The position numbers were made by a program, and so were the translations under genes. The notes beneath the pieces were generated by a model. That model had not been told where the DNA came from, searched no databases, and saw only the letters and a program-made list of their open reading frames with translations. A DNA stretch of 64,000 nt from Luscinia megarhynchos (taxonomy: Eukaryota; Chordata; Aves; Passeriformes; Turdidae), in the NCBI GenBank assembly GCA_034336665.1, contig CM067568.1, positions 43,504,770 to 43,568,769 of the forward strand, written 5' to 3'. The stretch's first letter is position 1; each line of letters starts with the position of its first letter. Of the stretch, positions 10,638 through 23,961 are shown one piece after another.

Positions 10638-12721
10638 TTTTCCATTATCGTTTTCTAAACTGTTTTCTACAGATGGAAGCACAGCTCTTCATGTGGGCAG
10701 CACAGCAGTCAGGAAGATGTGTATTGTGAGGGTGGCTCAAGGAAAATCTCCAAGATCAGCCAAAGCCAAAGCTTCCCATGGCTAAAGCAAGAGTACTGAA
10801 TTGAGCCACAATGATGTTCAGGCAAATTGGAAAAACTAATTATTTTACAGCCAAATCTCTTAAAGCCTCTATTGGATTTACCTCCCCAGGAGCTTGTCTA
10901 GATAGATAATCTAAAGACAACAGAAAAACTCCACTTGATCTCAGGAAGCTTTGCCTCAGCTTTCTGGTTGACTCAGCTGCACAGCCCTCAGAAAGACATC
11001 ACTGCAAACATGAATTACACAATTCAAATAGCTTTTGAAAAAACTAATCACCTATGTGCAGGACCTGCACCACCAACATCCACCAGTTTGGTAATGGTAT
11101 GGCTATAAGGACAGATGAAGGGTGAAGGCAAAGCGTTTTTCTCATCCAGCTTCCTCTTTAAAGGTAGCTAGTCTTCCACTTTTTCAAAGGGAATATTTTA
11201 TTTTCCTCTGTTTTGGTTTGTTTGTTATCTCTGAAACACCCACACTAACCTTCTTCTCTTTCACAGATCATTTTTGTGCACAGGCAATCACTTGCTTTGA
11301 CTTTCTAATTTGATAGCAGCTTATTAGATATTTCAAAGTTTGTCACAAGCTGCTGTCACTGATGCTGTGTTGTTTTTATTCTCACTTTAGGCCTCCATGT
11401 TTATAACTTTGTCAGCCATTGCTATGCATTATTTAGGCTGAACTATTAACAGGTAATAATATTTAAAAATGCTTGACTTTTTCTTCCTCTCTTCTCTTCC
11501 GAGGCTTTCAACCAAAGAAAGGAGCAAGTTAATGCCTGAAATCAAACAACTGAGGTGAAGCAACAACTAATTTAATATACTTTCTGATTTTCAAAAGTAC
11601 ATCTTTATCCCTGCCTTCCTTCCACAAATACTGTGCAAACTCAGCTGCCCAAGGGTCCAGTTCTTGTCCTGAAAGGAGCCACACAAAAGTAAAAAAAAAA
11701 AAATAAAAAAAAAGGAAGATGACCCAGAACTCATTCTTTTGTTAAATAGCAGGAAGGGAAAGTAAGAGAAAACCACTGTTCAAAGACACAGTCACTTGAC
11801 CAATCTACAGAAGTAACAGAGACTCTGAATGGAAACTTCTGGTTCAAACTTATTTTATTGAAAACCATCAGAACCATCACTATGTTTTACCCATTTTTCT
11901 TGAATTTTGTCAAATGGAAAAAACAAAATTAAGACAACAAAATATTGTTCTAGAATGTTGAGTATTTTCTATTTCAGTTTTTCTGTTTCAGTTTGAACTA
12001 CACTTCTAACATTTCTTTCAACTCAGTAATCAAGAAAACCCACAAGGAAATCTATACCAGAAAAAATGTTCTGAAATCCAAATGACAGCCCTCACTGGGG
12101 GATGTAGATAATACTTCATTCAACATAAAATAATACTTTTTGGGTCTTCTAAATTATTCAATAAAGAAAGCTGTTAAATTGCCCTTAGCTGTTAACTAAA
12201 GTGCCAGCAAACAAAAATTTATCATGATTAAACATGAAGCTACTCTGGAAAAAAAAAAAACACGTTGTGTAATGAGCTGGTTATATAAAAGATGAAGAGT
12301 AATTAGTTGTTCAGTTTACTTGTCAGGTTTTTTCTTATCATCAACTGTCCAAGACAAATCTCTGAAGGAAGTGCAGTATATTTTAGGTATTGTGGTTTTC
12401 CCATTAATTTAAACATAAATTTCATTAAAATATTTCCTCTCTTCATAGGTTTAACTCTGAAAAAAGTGCAGAGTAAAAACTATGCACTTGTTACATCTGT
12501 ATTTAAGTAGAAATGGTTTTTTTGCTTAAATTGAATAAATAAACTTAAATAATAAATGGTCATTTTGGAGATATGAGCAGAAGGCATTTTATAGAGGTGC
12601 TATCTTTATAAAAATCACACAAGTGGTTTATGCAATATCCATGTTTCTGATTCAGGAGTCTCTTTCTGTGTGGAGTAATGCCTAGTGCTTTTAGAACTTT
12701 TCCACTCATTCTAACTGCAGC
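10638..12721. other. Unannotated tract
   Basis: No gene recognised. The stretch around 11,340-11,480 looks non-repetitive and motif-rich, but evidence for function is lacking. A-rich runs occur at 11,691-11,713 and 12,249-12,260. Confidence 0.55.
11691..11713. repeat. A-rich run (A13 T A9)
   Basis: A nearly pure adenine run interrupted by one T. It could be the poly-A end of an old retrocopy on the plus strand, but the 200 bases upstream are not recognised. Confidence 0.85.
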
Positions 12722-13238
12722 TGCTCACACAGTCTGCACACCTTGAGTGCTGTGTCCAGCTCTGGCCCCTCAGCTCAGGAAGGATGTTGAGATGTTTGAG
12801 TGTGTCCAGAGGAGGGAACAAGGCTGGTGAGGGGCTGGAACACAAACCCTGTGAGGAACAGCTGAGGGAGCTGGGGGTATTCAGCCTGGGGAAAAGGAGA
12901 CTCAGGGGTGACCTTATCACTCTCTGCAACTCTCTGAAAGGTGGTTATAGCCAGGTGGGGTTGGTCTCTCTCCAGGCAGCACTGACAGAACCAGAGGACA
13001 CCATCTCAAGCTACACCAAGGGAAATATAGGTTGGTATTGGGAAAAGTTTTTTTACAGAAAGGGTGATAAAGTACTGGAATGCTCTGCCCAGGGAGGTGG
13101 TGGAGTCACCATCCCTGGATGTGTTTAAAAAAAGACTGGATGTGGCACTTGGTGCCATGGTCTGGTTGAGGTGTTGGGCTGGGTTGGACTCGATGATCTT
13201 GAAGGTCTCTTCCAACCCAGTGATTCTGTGATTCTGTG
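12722..13238 (+). mobile_element. CR1 LINE 3' end, the fullest copy in the window
   Basis: About 520 bp of the CR1 3' end in plus orientation. The blocks run in order: GAGTGCTGTGTCCAGCTCTG, GTGTCCAGAGGAGGGAACAA, GCTGAGGGAGCTGGGG, GAATGCTCTGCCCAGGGAGG, GGGTTGGACTCGATGATCTT, TTCCAACCCAG and two exact ATTCTGTG tail octamers (13223-13230, 13231-13238). It is 5'-truncated, as most CR1 insertions are, and lacks the reverse-transcriptase part. The well-kept tail suggests one of the younger copies here. The 114-codon open frame inside it is incidental. Confidence 0.95.
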
Positions 13239-14404
13239 TGTGAATTACAGTACCTGTTCAAGCAGTCTGGACTGACAATTTTCTCCTTTGTCAATCTGTT
13301 TCGACCATGCTTCCTAAACAGTTCAGAGACTCTGAACAAATTTTAGCATTCACTGCTGCTTATTACTTTTAAAGAAGAAAGCAAACCACAGATCCAGACC
13401 CAAAATCAGTGTGAGTTTCTGATACTGCTGGCAGCAAAGCAGCCAGCTCTGACAGCAACCAAAGAGATCACTGATGGCAAAAGAAAGGGATGCTGGTGTA
13501 CTGTCACCATCATATTTAATGAATGCAGGGCTAAAGCTAGAAGTAATTTCCCTGGGCTAGAAAGTACAACCATCAGTTTTGGAAAAAATCCATGGATTTT
13601 CAGCCTTGGTGCATCTTTTGGCATCCAAATACTTTCATAACTGTTCTTTGCACTGAAAAACACTCCAATCCTATTTGATAGGTTTTTGCTTGGCTGAAGT
13701 GAAATTGCATATTAAGACAATCACCATAGTAATGCTGCATGAGATTTATTTCTCCAAAGATATTATTTTTGTAAGATGCATATCTTATCTAAGTACTGGA
13801 TAGTGCATAGTGAAAGAATTATCTACTTTCTTTTCTGTGGAAGATTATACTTTTGATTTTACCTATATTTGTCTTCAAAAAAATAACAAAGACTGTTTTT
13901 GTCAATATCCTTGAAGTAAGTAAACTCCAGTCTTTTAAAATTTCTTATATCTCACAAAATGTTGTTTGTTTACTGGTACAAAGTAGAGAAATTATTCAAT
14001 GCAAGAAAATGGCTGTTTTATTTAGGAATTACAAGAGATAAAGTATTGTCAAGGTATCTGACAGCTGTATTAATAATTTATGCTTGTTTTTCCATTTTGA
14101 AAACACAGAGATGATCTCTGCAACACTATGAATTATTGCTTTGTTTCTTACCATGATACCAGACTAGTTAAATTCAAACACTCTATGGTGCAAGGTAGCA
14201 AATTGCAGTTGTTCAAAATCAGAGGTGTTTTGAACCTTTCTTTTCACATCAGGCCTAATGAGGGAGAGAATTTCTCTTACTATGAAGTAATAAAATAGAC
14301 TCACTTTTAGTAATAACAGCAACTCAGAGATGCCAAGTGTGAAAGCACAAACAAAGACTGGTGGGGGGTTTTGCCTATTTTTCCACCTAGCCTAGCATGA
14401 CACT

Positions 14405-14441
14405 GACCTAGAAGGCTTCTTTCAGTCCTATACCTCTGTGA
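14405..14441 (+). mobile_element. Doubtful CR1 tail remnant
   Basis: GACCTAGAAGGCTTC followed by TTTCAGTCCTATACC and TCTGTGA resembles the last 35-40 bases of a CR1 3' end. Upstream sequence does not extend the match, so this could be coincidence. Confidence 0.3.
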
Positions 14442-16208
14442 AAAGAAATTTCAGCATCATCAGGCTGTGAGGTCCTAGACTATCAAATCAAGTTTCATAT
14501 TTTCAGCTTTATGTTATACCAATATGTAGTCCTCAACAAAAAGTCCAGATTTCTAAGATTTGTTATAACCCTTGAGTGACTTGCACGGTTCACTCAGATG
14601 CTGCAAATAATCAGTTTCTGTGAGCTGTTCATACTGTACCATTGCCTCGTGTCAGACACCACACTGTAGGTGAATGAAACACAATTTCCACACAGGTGAC
14701 AAAAACTAATGATTAGAGCCATGCTTTACAATTATTCTAACAGTAAGCCATCAAACTTTCCTCTCCTTGTACAAAATAGTCAATGGTTATGCAGAGAGTC
14801 CCATCAATACAGTAATAAAATAGAGATGTTGAACAAAATTCCAACCACATTATTGAAAAAATTCATAAGATTATACTACCCAACCAAACAATTTTTCTGA
14901 AATAAACCCTGGAAAAATATAACTTGCCCTTTGAAACAGTAAAATTTTCCATTCTGTGGAGTAATTCTAAACAGCTTTTAGAATTACCTAAGTAAAGGAC
15001 ACTGTTTTGGAGAAACAACTGTCTATTTCTAGTAAATGCAGATGATTCACTCTGTCATATAATTTCTCACTCCATCTCACAAAAAAATTATATTCAGATT
15101 ATATTCTTACTGTAAAACCGAAATCCTTATTTCAGTCCTCCATTTATTCCTCTGGAGGAAAGTGCCATTTTCACAGATTTTGTTTTCTGTTTCAGGAAAA
15201 AAAACATACTAATTCAAAATGGACCACAATCATTATGTAACTGCACATATTAAAAGGGCTCTGTGCAGTATTTGGGTAAACATCAAAAGTTTTTTCTTCA
15301 GTATTGTGCTACAGAGAAAGTGGTTCTTCAGATGAACTCTGAACCTGAAGAAAAAGCTGACTGTTTCTTTATATGTTTGTTTTACCAAGGGATAATCTTT
15401 CTCTAATTCTATTTCCCTCAGGTTATGAGGTATGAAGACAAAAAATTATGAGGTAACCCAGTTCTGGAACTTTTAGGTCTTTTTTACATTTGTTTTGCTT
15501 GGGGGTTGTCAGGTTTGTTTGTTTGTTTTTGTGAGGGTTTGGAGTTCTTTGTGGAAACAGAATGCTTAAGTAGTTTTCTTGGTTAACAATACTTATAGCA
15601 ATGGCCCCTTGTTTAAGTTTATTTTAACAGGCAGAGCAAGGATTAGTTTTCTACTAGTTTACATTTGACTTTTCATTTGAACTCATGATTCCCTTTTGGA
15701 GGGAAAGGTTTTATATCTCTATCTAAAAAGCAGTGATACAATTTGGAGTCTCACTTTTTCCAGACCACCTTCATACTATTGCACCAACTTCATGGGAGTC
15801 TTATGCACCAGAGAAAACTTCCTGGACAGTGTAAAAAGCAGTGTACTGCAGATATCCACAAAATCATGCATTTATTTTCAGAAAACTACTGTGATCTTTT
15901 CAGGCAATAATTTTGGGGATTTGTTTTACCTGAAACTGAAAGAGAGTAAATACTGTAATTCAGCACAGCCACTCACTTACTCTCCTCATTGCTGTGGGAT
16001 AGGGAGCTGAATGAGATGAACAAAAGTGAGAAAAACTTGTGAGTCCTGCTGAAAGAGTTTCATAAGTGAAGGGAAGAGGAACCAACTCAGAGACCTGATC
16101 AAGAGCCTTACAGAAATTCACTATTATTGGTCTCCAGGGACTAAAGCTCCTTGAACTTTTGCAGGGTTTCCTGTACAGCAGTACTTTGTACTGTTTAACC
16201 ACATGTAA

Positions 16209-16224
16209 TTTTTTTTTTTTTTTT
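16209..16224. repeat. T16 homopolymer
   Basis: Sixteen thymines. No recognisable retrocopy flanks it. Confidence 0.9.
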
Positions 16225-16584
16225 GCTGATTTCTTCTTCTTTTATCAAGAGGAAGATATTTGAAAGAATGCTATGCATTTTAACCCGGCTGTAGATATAC
16301 AATATTTCAAGCCAGGCTTCTCCAGCATTAAACCTGTGGTAATTTAAATCATTCTTGCATAGTCTAATCTCCTTTGCATAGAATGCTCTGGGGAATAACA
16401 ATCTCCAACCTTATTTGCTCTGTATCACAAGCTGCCAGATGCCACTCGTGGATGCTACACTCAGCTCTGCTATAAAGGTTTACTTTGTGGAGATGCTGCT
16501 TCAAATGAGCCATGGCATATTGCATTCTTGAGGAGCAAAGGAGCTCCTGGTTCTTTCTCTGATACAACAGTTGAAGTCACAGAA

Positions 16585-16900
16585 GAAACAGCAGAGCAGT
16601 CATTAATGGGTTCAAAGCTGTATTTATAACTTGGAAAACAGCTGTCATTTAATGGTTTTGGATGTCACCCAGGAACTCTAAGCTGAACATTAAAAGCTCT
16701 AAAGAGAAAAATGTTGTCACAGGCCTTGGCAAAAAGGGTTAAAAGAGTGGCATAAGCAAATTGTTATCAATTGACACAACCCAAAGTGTGAAAGACAAAG
16801 TTGTTCAAATGGAAATGCGAAGTTCATATGCTATTTTAATTAATGCATAAACTTTTTATTCAGTATTTTTTAAGAAGAAAATTGTGTGCTACTGAAAAAT
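16585..16900. promoter_or_regulatory. Candidate conserved non-coding element
   Basis: Non-repetitive stretch with dense developmental-factor words: CATTAATGG and TTCAAAG near 16,601-16,617, CATTTAATGG near 16,647, ATTGTTATCAATTG near 16,760-16,775 (SOX-like inverted ATTGT/CAAT pair) and TAATTAATGCATAA near 16,838-16,851 (homeodomain/POU-like). No open frame spans it. The enhancer-like reading is inferred from composition and motif density only. Confidence 0.25.
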
Positions 16901-18960
16901 AAACATACGCTTTAAACTAATTTCCTGAACTTGGTATTTTCTTTAGTTCTAAATTTAACTTGTAAGAGTTGGTATGAAGGAAAATGTTTTGCAGTTGCCT
17001 TCCTGCTAGGACACAGAAATGTAAATGCAAAACCAATATTTTAGCAATTACCTGCGTGAACAAGTATATATTAGGAAAATTAATTCTTTCAGCAACATTA
17101 TCCATAACCAAGAATGAGGGTGATAAAGCAAAACCAACACATTCCTAGGAAGTTCAGTTTTAACAAAAGCACTCACAAATCATTTAATAAACTTTCTATT
17201 CTGTTTTCTGTTGAAATTATGTTCCATACATGTGATAATTTTTTCTCCTTCCAATATTTGAATAGTTTCATAATACTGAAGTTATACAGAACTATACTGT
17301 TCAAATTTTTTATCTATTTGCTGCTTTATGAGTCTTGTGGACAGAAAGTAAAGATCTAAATTGAGACTTCAAAGTAAGCTTTCACAGGAACTGTGTCAGT
17401 ATACTCCCTACACCTGAAATTATATTCAGGTTTTGATTGGTGAATTTGGTTATTAAAAGGTGACATCTTTGATTTTATATCTATTAACATTAAAAGTCTG
17501 AAGTTCCTCAGAGTAAATGTCCCAAGTAATTTATCCACACTAACAATGTGGGAGTGTTTACATATCCAGTTCTGTTTTACAGAAGTACCCTGGACACTTA
17601 GGAAGGCTTTTCACACACAGACACACATGTGAAGAGGTTGCCTCTTTTTCTGCAGTCAATTTAGTGAGACAGGCTTCTGACTTATCCTGATATTAAGGAT
17701 CATTTTCTGTTGTCATAGACCATTTATGACAGGATAAGACTGCACGTTATAGCCACCTTTCAAGTTTGCTTTGAGCAAGGTTTCAGTGGTCCTGCAGAAG
17801 AGGCTCACACTGTGCTGGGGAAGTCACCACTTACATTGAGATCCCACAGGAAAAAAAGGCAGGGTGTTTTTTCAACTAAAATGAATCATGTGAATTTTAG
17901 AATCCTATCTGGGGCTAGAGAAGAGCTGTTATCTTGATTGCATATGACCAGATAAAAACTTGCCTTACAGTACTTAGTTTAATTGTACAATCCTATTTGT
18001 TAGCAGATTCATTTCAGAAAGCTTTTTACTATTTAGGATCATGATAAATGTTTTAAGTACCAATATGCCAGAGACTGACACTAAAGCATACACTTATGTG
18101 GAAGCTAACCCTGTTAAAAAACAATGATTCAGTGGTTAAGTGATTTCTCAGGACTGAAAAAACCCTAAAGTCTCATCCCAGTTCACCTTATGATCTTTGT
18201 GACCTTATTGTCTTTGATTGATTAGATACAATAATTTTTAATAAGTACATTTCAAAAGATAAAGTTTTAAAATGCTACATTTCTAAGTACTGTACTGGGT
18301 GAAGCCTATTTCTCTGGATTGTCATCATGGTAATACAGAAATTTGTACAATTCCATAGATGGCTTCTGCCTCCAATCTTCCTACAAAGTTGGGTAAAACA
18401 GAGAAAAACATATCCGTGGCTTTGGAGGTAGAGGAAGGTATTGGCTGTTGGAATTATTTTGGAGGCGCAAGGTTTATTCTTCTCCCAGAAAATTAGTTTA
18501 GTTTTATTTGTCTTCATCAGTGAAATTTAGGACAAGCATCAAATAACAAACTCGAGGGCCTTACCCATATTCCCAGTTTGCCAAGGCTTAAACATGAGAT
18601 GACAGTTTTTTTACACAGATCTAAATAGAGGAAGGAAAAATTATTCTTCTAGGTCACTGTGATGAACACAAGAGGGTTTTATTAAGGATAAATGAATTAT
18701 TCTTTCTGCAATGGATGGTTGTCTGTATTTGATACAAATCAAGATTCCTCTTTTTGTTAGATTCTAAAGTCTTCTTTGAAAGATTTAGTTTGTTTTGTCT
18801 TTTTGGCTGCTGAAAACATGTGTAGTCACTTCTAAAGCTCAGTGCTGCATGGAACAAACGTGCTCTTTGACTGCAATTTTCTGTCATTAATTTATTTTTA
18901 GTTCCTATATAATCATTTGTATCTTTCCTGCAATAAGTATTTCAAGAAAAGGGGAGAGGC
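16901..18960. other. Unannotated AT-rich tract
   Basis: No gene or repeat family recognised. A small inverted repeat, TGTCATA/TATGACA, lies at 17711-17731 with a 7-base loop. A short CA-rich patch is near 17,615. Confidence 0.55.
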
Positions 18961-19160
18961 CTGTCCAATTTATTTCCAGAGAACCGGGTATAATACTCAA
19001 AATTTGCATTGTAATTACTTATGAAAATAATGCAATTCCTTTGGTTACTGTAACTCATTTGTCAGATGTAATTGAAATGACCTGAAGTGGCAGGTTAAAA
19101 TAGCACAGCTGATGCAAGTGAAAACCAAAATTTTCATAAAATGAAATAGTGAATTTGTAG
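18961..19160. promoter_or_regulatory. Candidate element with POU octamer and homeodomain site
   Basis: A perfect octamer ATTTGCAT (19002-19009) is followed two bases later by TAATTA (19012-19017). Further down come AATGCAATTCC and a GATGTAATTGAAATGACC segment. POU and homeodomain factors are known to use such sites. No transcript structure is visible. Activity is inference. Confidence 0.25.
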
Positions 19161-22100
19161 TGAACAAGAAAGCTCAGAGAAATCATCTTACTTAACAGTT
19201 ACAAACAAGGATACTAATATTTTCCAGCTCAGGAGCTAAGAATTAGAGGAATTAAATAATGATAACTCTGAAATTATCTAGTCAAAATAGGTCAACTCTG
19301 AATGTGCTGAAAACATTTTTAGAATAAAGTAATCCATAATGCAACTTTGCTGGAATTAATCCTGCAATGAAGCCAATTTTAAAAAATTCTTTTAAGAATA
19401 TTGAATAGGACTTCTAATATTAAAAGAATTCTTGAAACAAAGCACAGATTCTCTTTCTTGAAAAATTTACAATAGTTCAGCACCGTAAGCCATTATTTTA
19501 GTGTTCTGAGATCCTGACAGAGTTCAAGTCCTTGAGAAAAACAATGGCTCAGAGCAGTGTGAAGTCACTCCAATAAACCTCCAGTGGCCCTTAGGACAAA
19601 TTCCACAGACATGATCTTCAAATCAACAACAGAGCAGTCCAAATGCTCCTTCTCACTCTTTCATTTGTAAGCAAAACACTAGTTGTCACTGGTGAGAGCC
19701 AAAGCATGCTTTACATTATACCAGAAGCCAAAGAACTTCTGATAACCAGAGTACCAGGGATTGCATGTCTCCCTGATCTTTGCCAGTGTTTCTCTGAACA
19801 GACTTCAGTTCAAACCCTCCTTAGTGGAACCCCTGTGCTTGAAATTCTCAATATTGAGGTAGAGGGTTGTTCTCCACAGGCCCATCTGTTGGGCTGGTAT
19901 CATCACACCCACTTAGGAAAGGCCATGCCAGTAGCATCTGGGTTAAAAGTGCCAGCCAAGGATAAGTTTGGGGACAGGTTTCAGAGGATGCCTTTTGTCA
20001 AAATTTCTTTGCATTTGGAAAGGAAAGAATCCTATTTCTTGTAAAAGGAGGAGATTATAACCTGAGATGCAATGGAATGCTAAAGACAAGCTTCAGAAAT
20101 GTCATTTTTGTCTTTCTAGGAAAAGGTGTTTTGTGGTACCAGTGACACTGCAGCAATGACCTTTGCAGTAATCTCTTGAAACTGGTTAGACTCTTAACAC
20201 ATCTTAGAGATTCACAAAATGGCTTGCTGGAATTTTATATTATGTGTTCAGACAGAATATGTTAGCTTGAAAACCAATGATACACAAAAAAAAAGAAATC
20301 TTAGTTATGTATCAATCTGAAGCAAAACCCATTTATGTGCAACCTCTGTATTACAAGCTGTTAATAATGTGCCAAAAAAACATGGACATAAAAACAGTGA
20401 TCCATAAGAAAGAGACTGAGGTGAGGAAGGAAAGGTGGCCTTGTTGGCAGACAAGGATATTTTATCTTTCCTCAGAAATTGTTTGTTCAGAACTGCCTGC
20501 TCCCCAGCAGCCTTTCATGGCACTCACAGCAGGCGTTTCATCTTAACAACTGTGCTAGCCTTTTTATTTTCCTCCCTTTCAGGACTCACTTTCTGCTTTG
20601 TCATCAGTTCAATGTCATTCATTACCAGGAATATTCTCTCAACCGGCACATTAGTGCCTGTGAAAGAAATGCCAATGCAAATTTGGAGAACGCTCAGGGA
20701 GTGTGAAAACTAAAAGGGATTTCTTTTATTAGGTGAAAATCTCTCCATCCCTCCTGTAAAAATATATTCTACTCTCCTGCAAGACAATCTCATAACTTCA
20801 TTTCTACCCTTTATTAGAGGATCTAAACCTTTATGTGTCATTTATAGCATTTCCCCTAGAAATTAAAATCATTGAGATTTTTCTCACCTTTCCATTGTGG
20901 AATGCAGAACAAAAAGTACCATCTTTCAGGAATATCCTTGCACAGACTGTAGTTCATGAATAGTTCATAGTTCATGATCTTCTTCTTGTCTATGGACTGT
21001 GGGGCTTGTTCTTAACATTTGCATTAACCCTAAAACACAGTAAAGCTCCTAAGGACTCTAGGCACTGAAAAGAGAATTTCCCAAATGCAACTCCCTTATA
21101 CCCTGACATTTATAACAGAATCCTGGCAGGGTCTTTACCCTTGCTGATGCACTGAAGTAAAACCACACTACTGCATGGATCTCCAGCTGATGGAGAGCAG
21201 CAGGAGGCACAGCCTCAGTCTGTGTCTCAGTATCATACTGGATAGACAGTGACTCAGGCAAGGCAAAAAGAATTTGAATTGTTAAAAACATGGCAACCAT
21301 CCCCATTTTCTCCCTTCTCAGATAGGCTTGATAATTCACTGACTGAAACTTAACAACACTCAACTGTGAACTTTGTATGGCAGCAAACACATGAAAAATC
21401 TGATTTTGATAGACTGCTAAGAAAGGAATAAAGGCATCCTTCCTTTCTTCTTCATGAGGATCGAGATCAGAATTGGAAGAACTCTATGCTGAACTCAAAT
21501 TAAGCCATGTGCCTTGAATCTCTCAAGTACCTCTGCAATAAACAGGGAATTAGGTAGCAAATTCCACTTGCATACATAAATGACACAGGTAAGTAATTAA
21601 ATGTACAGATGTTAACTGATATCTGTGAAGAACATAGCAGAAAAGCAGAAACTCAGGTTGTGTGGAAAAATATTGAAAAAATAAGTTGTTTCCTATTAAT
21701 TCTTTTATTAGAACATTTACTTACTAAAGGAACAGCTGGCCAGAAGGACAATAATCTATTTTGAACATAAAAGGCAGAAATTGGCACAAAGATGCAACAA
21801 AGATGCTACTAAAGAAGGCATCATCTTGGCAGGAAAAATATAGCAGTTGGATTCCAAATGGAGACATAGGAATTTGTTTCATTTAAACAAGAGTGGGGAA
21901 GAAAGTTCATGACATGAGAGGTTTCAGGAGTTTTTTGTTCTGCTCAAGCTTGTCTCTCATTTTCATTAGCCCAACCTGGCCCACACAAATCCTTTCTGCT
22001 TTCTCTTCTCCTTGCTGAGAGACATGAGCATCAGTTTCATTAACACACTTTCTCAAGTGCTACTTGCAATCAGTTAGCCATATCCCAAATAAGAAGTGGG

Positions 22101-22327
22101 TAGTAGGGAAAACTCCTACTGGTTTCAAAAATCAGTTTAAAGGCCAAATTTTTATCTTTTCTTCTTGTCTAACAAGATAAGCCAGTTCATCTTACTGTGA
22201 AGAAATCTACCACAGGAATTTTGTGTAATTCAGTGAACTGCATGTATTTCTTTACTGACAGAACTTACAGTACCTACAGGTGAACAATGCAAACAGGTAC
22301 AGTTGTGACTTCTCGTGATTATTGGGG
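19161..22327. other. Unannotated tract
   Basis: No gene supported. A 133-codon frame at 19643-20044 lacks any recognised domain and splice context. A direct repeat of AGTTCAT words occurs at 20,950-20,977. Confidence 0.55.
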
Positions 22328-22390
22328 TGTTGCTGTGCCAGGAGTTGGATGGTTCTTGTGGTTTCCTTCCAGCTCATTATATTCTCTGAC
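22328..22390 (+). mobile_element. CR1 tail remnant
   Basis: GTTGCTGTGCCAGGAGTTGG, GGTTCTTGTGGTTTCC and TTCCAGCTCATTATATTCTC follow the order of a CR1 3' end of the 'cttccagctc...attctatga' subtype. The segment is short and about 15-20% diverged by eye. Upstream CR1 body is not recognisable. Confidence 0.6.
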
Positions 22391-23570
22391 AGGTGTTCTG
22401 ACTAGTAGCTGTGTTACAATTAGTTGGGTTTGGGATTAAGCTGTTAGTCACATAAAGAAACATTATTTTTTAAATATCTATTATTAACTACAGACAGAAA
22501 TCTCTGTTTTCAGATCTTAACATAGATGATATTTTTAAACCAAGTCATATGAATTTAGTGACTTATGTTCTATTTCCAATAGGCTGTTAGGAAGAGCAAT
22601 ACTTTCCAACAACTCAGTTTCCTCATTTGTAACATAAGGATAATGGCAACCAACCTCTTTTATAAACCTGAAAACCTGTGGTTAAAAAGTTATATTAATC
22701 TTAACTATTTATTATTTCTTTGATTAGTTCTTCCTGCGATATAAGCTTAATTCTGTTGACAATGTGTCTTATGTGCCTGAATTAAAAGTTAATTGACCTA
22801 TGTGGATGCTTTAGAGGCCTTAATGTGTAATTTTTTTGACAAAGCAAATCTGCTCAACACTCCTTTGAAAGTCTTTCAAGCCCACTCTATTTTTGCCATG
22901 ATTTGGCCATGCTGGAGAACACTTGGTCACAAGGCACACAACCTTTTCCAGCTAGCAGCCTTTTCCTATCTTGGGATCTTGACAAAACAGTTGACAGATC
23001 ATTTATTTTCTTTCCTAACTCTGGCAAGGGTCTGGATTAAAATAACATTTTTACAAAATATCACAACACAACTTTCATGTTTCCTCCTCAGCTCATCTCA
23101 ACTCCCTTTACTAGTCATCCCCGGAATCATATTAAATCTGGAGGACTGCCATTCTTGGACTGTGCATGCTGTCAGCCATCTGAACCACAAACATCAAATA
23201 AACACACAAAAGAGCTGCTTTTCTCCAATGTTAGATGAAACAAATTTGTGCCCTGACATAAAAGCACTGAGATGTCTCACACAAAACACAGATCAGTGAG
23301 GACCATCTGGTTGGTTTCATTTACAGCCAGACACCAAAATGAGGAAACTTGTCCCACTACAAGAAAGGATTTTCCTTTGGAATTACTGCAACATGCTGGA
23401 TTGTATACTGAGTAAATGGTTTGTTTAATACCTAGTTGTAGGAAAACAAAGAAAACGAACTGGATTGTAAAGCTAAAACAGGCTCTGAATCTAAACAGAC
23501 TGAACTCCTCAGCAGCAAGGGTTATGCAGCAGTAGCTCCAGAAATCACATGTATCTCCAGTGAAGACATG
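22391..23570. other. Unannotated tract
   Basis: Contains the longest forward frame in the window (22793-23299, 168 codons). It has no recognised domain, no Kozak-like context beyond chance, and base composition like its flanks. I do not call it a gene. Confidence 0.5.
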
Positions 23571-23961
23571 ATGGGAGTTGAGCTTGTTCAGCTTGGAGAA
23601 GAGAAAGCTCCAGGAAGACCTCAGAGCATCTTCTAGTACCTAAAGAGAGTTTATAAGTGAGATGGAGACACATTTTTAGCAGGGTCTGCTGCAGCAGGAT
23701 AAAGGTCAGTGGTTTCATACTAAAGGAGTGTAGATTCAGACTAGATAGAGGAAAGGAAAGTTTTTACAATGAGGGTGTTAAAACACTGTCACAGGTTTCC
23801 CAGAGAGATGGCAGATGCCTCATCCCTGGGAACATCCCAGGACAAGTTGGACAGAGCTCTGTGCATCCTGTTTTAGTTGAACTTGCCCTCACTTTATTGC
23901 AGGGGGTTGTACTAGATGTCCTTTAGTGGTACCTTCCAAGCCAAGCTATTCTGTGATTCTA
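23571..23961 (+). mobile_element. CR1 LINE 3'-end fragment
   Basis: About 390 bp in plus orientation. It starts at GAGCTTGTTCAGCTTGGAGA and runs through CTAGATAGAGGAAAGGAAAG, ATGAGGGTGTTAAAACACTG, CCATCCCTGG-type and GGTTGTACTAGATGTCCTTT blocks. It ends CTATTCTGTGATTCTA, one intact tail octamer and part of a second. More diverged than the 12.7 kb copy. Non-coding. Confidence 0.88.

Larger units (their letters stand above)
13239..16584. other. Unannotated tract
   Basis: AT-rich, with no gene recognised. It contains one doubtful CR1 tail remnant (14405-14441) and a T16 run (16209-16224). Open frames are short and domain-free. Confidence 0.55.

Noticed and set aside
12784..13128. 114-codon open frame
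   Set aside because: Entirely inside the CR1 3' end downstream of where its reverse-transcriptase frame would be; incidental.
19643..20044. 133-codon plus-strand open frame with a leucine-rich start that could pass for a signal peptide
   Set aside because: No cleavage-site or domain evidence beyond the hydrophobic start; isolated in unannotated sequence.
22793..23299. 168-codon plus-strand open frame
   Set aside because: About one stop-free run of this length is expected by chance in 64 kb of this composition; no recognised domain, and base composition like its flanks.
23657..23926. 89-codon open frame
   Set aside because: Inside a CR1 3'-end fragment.
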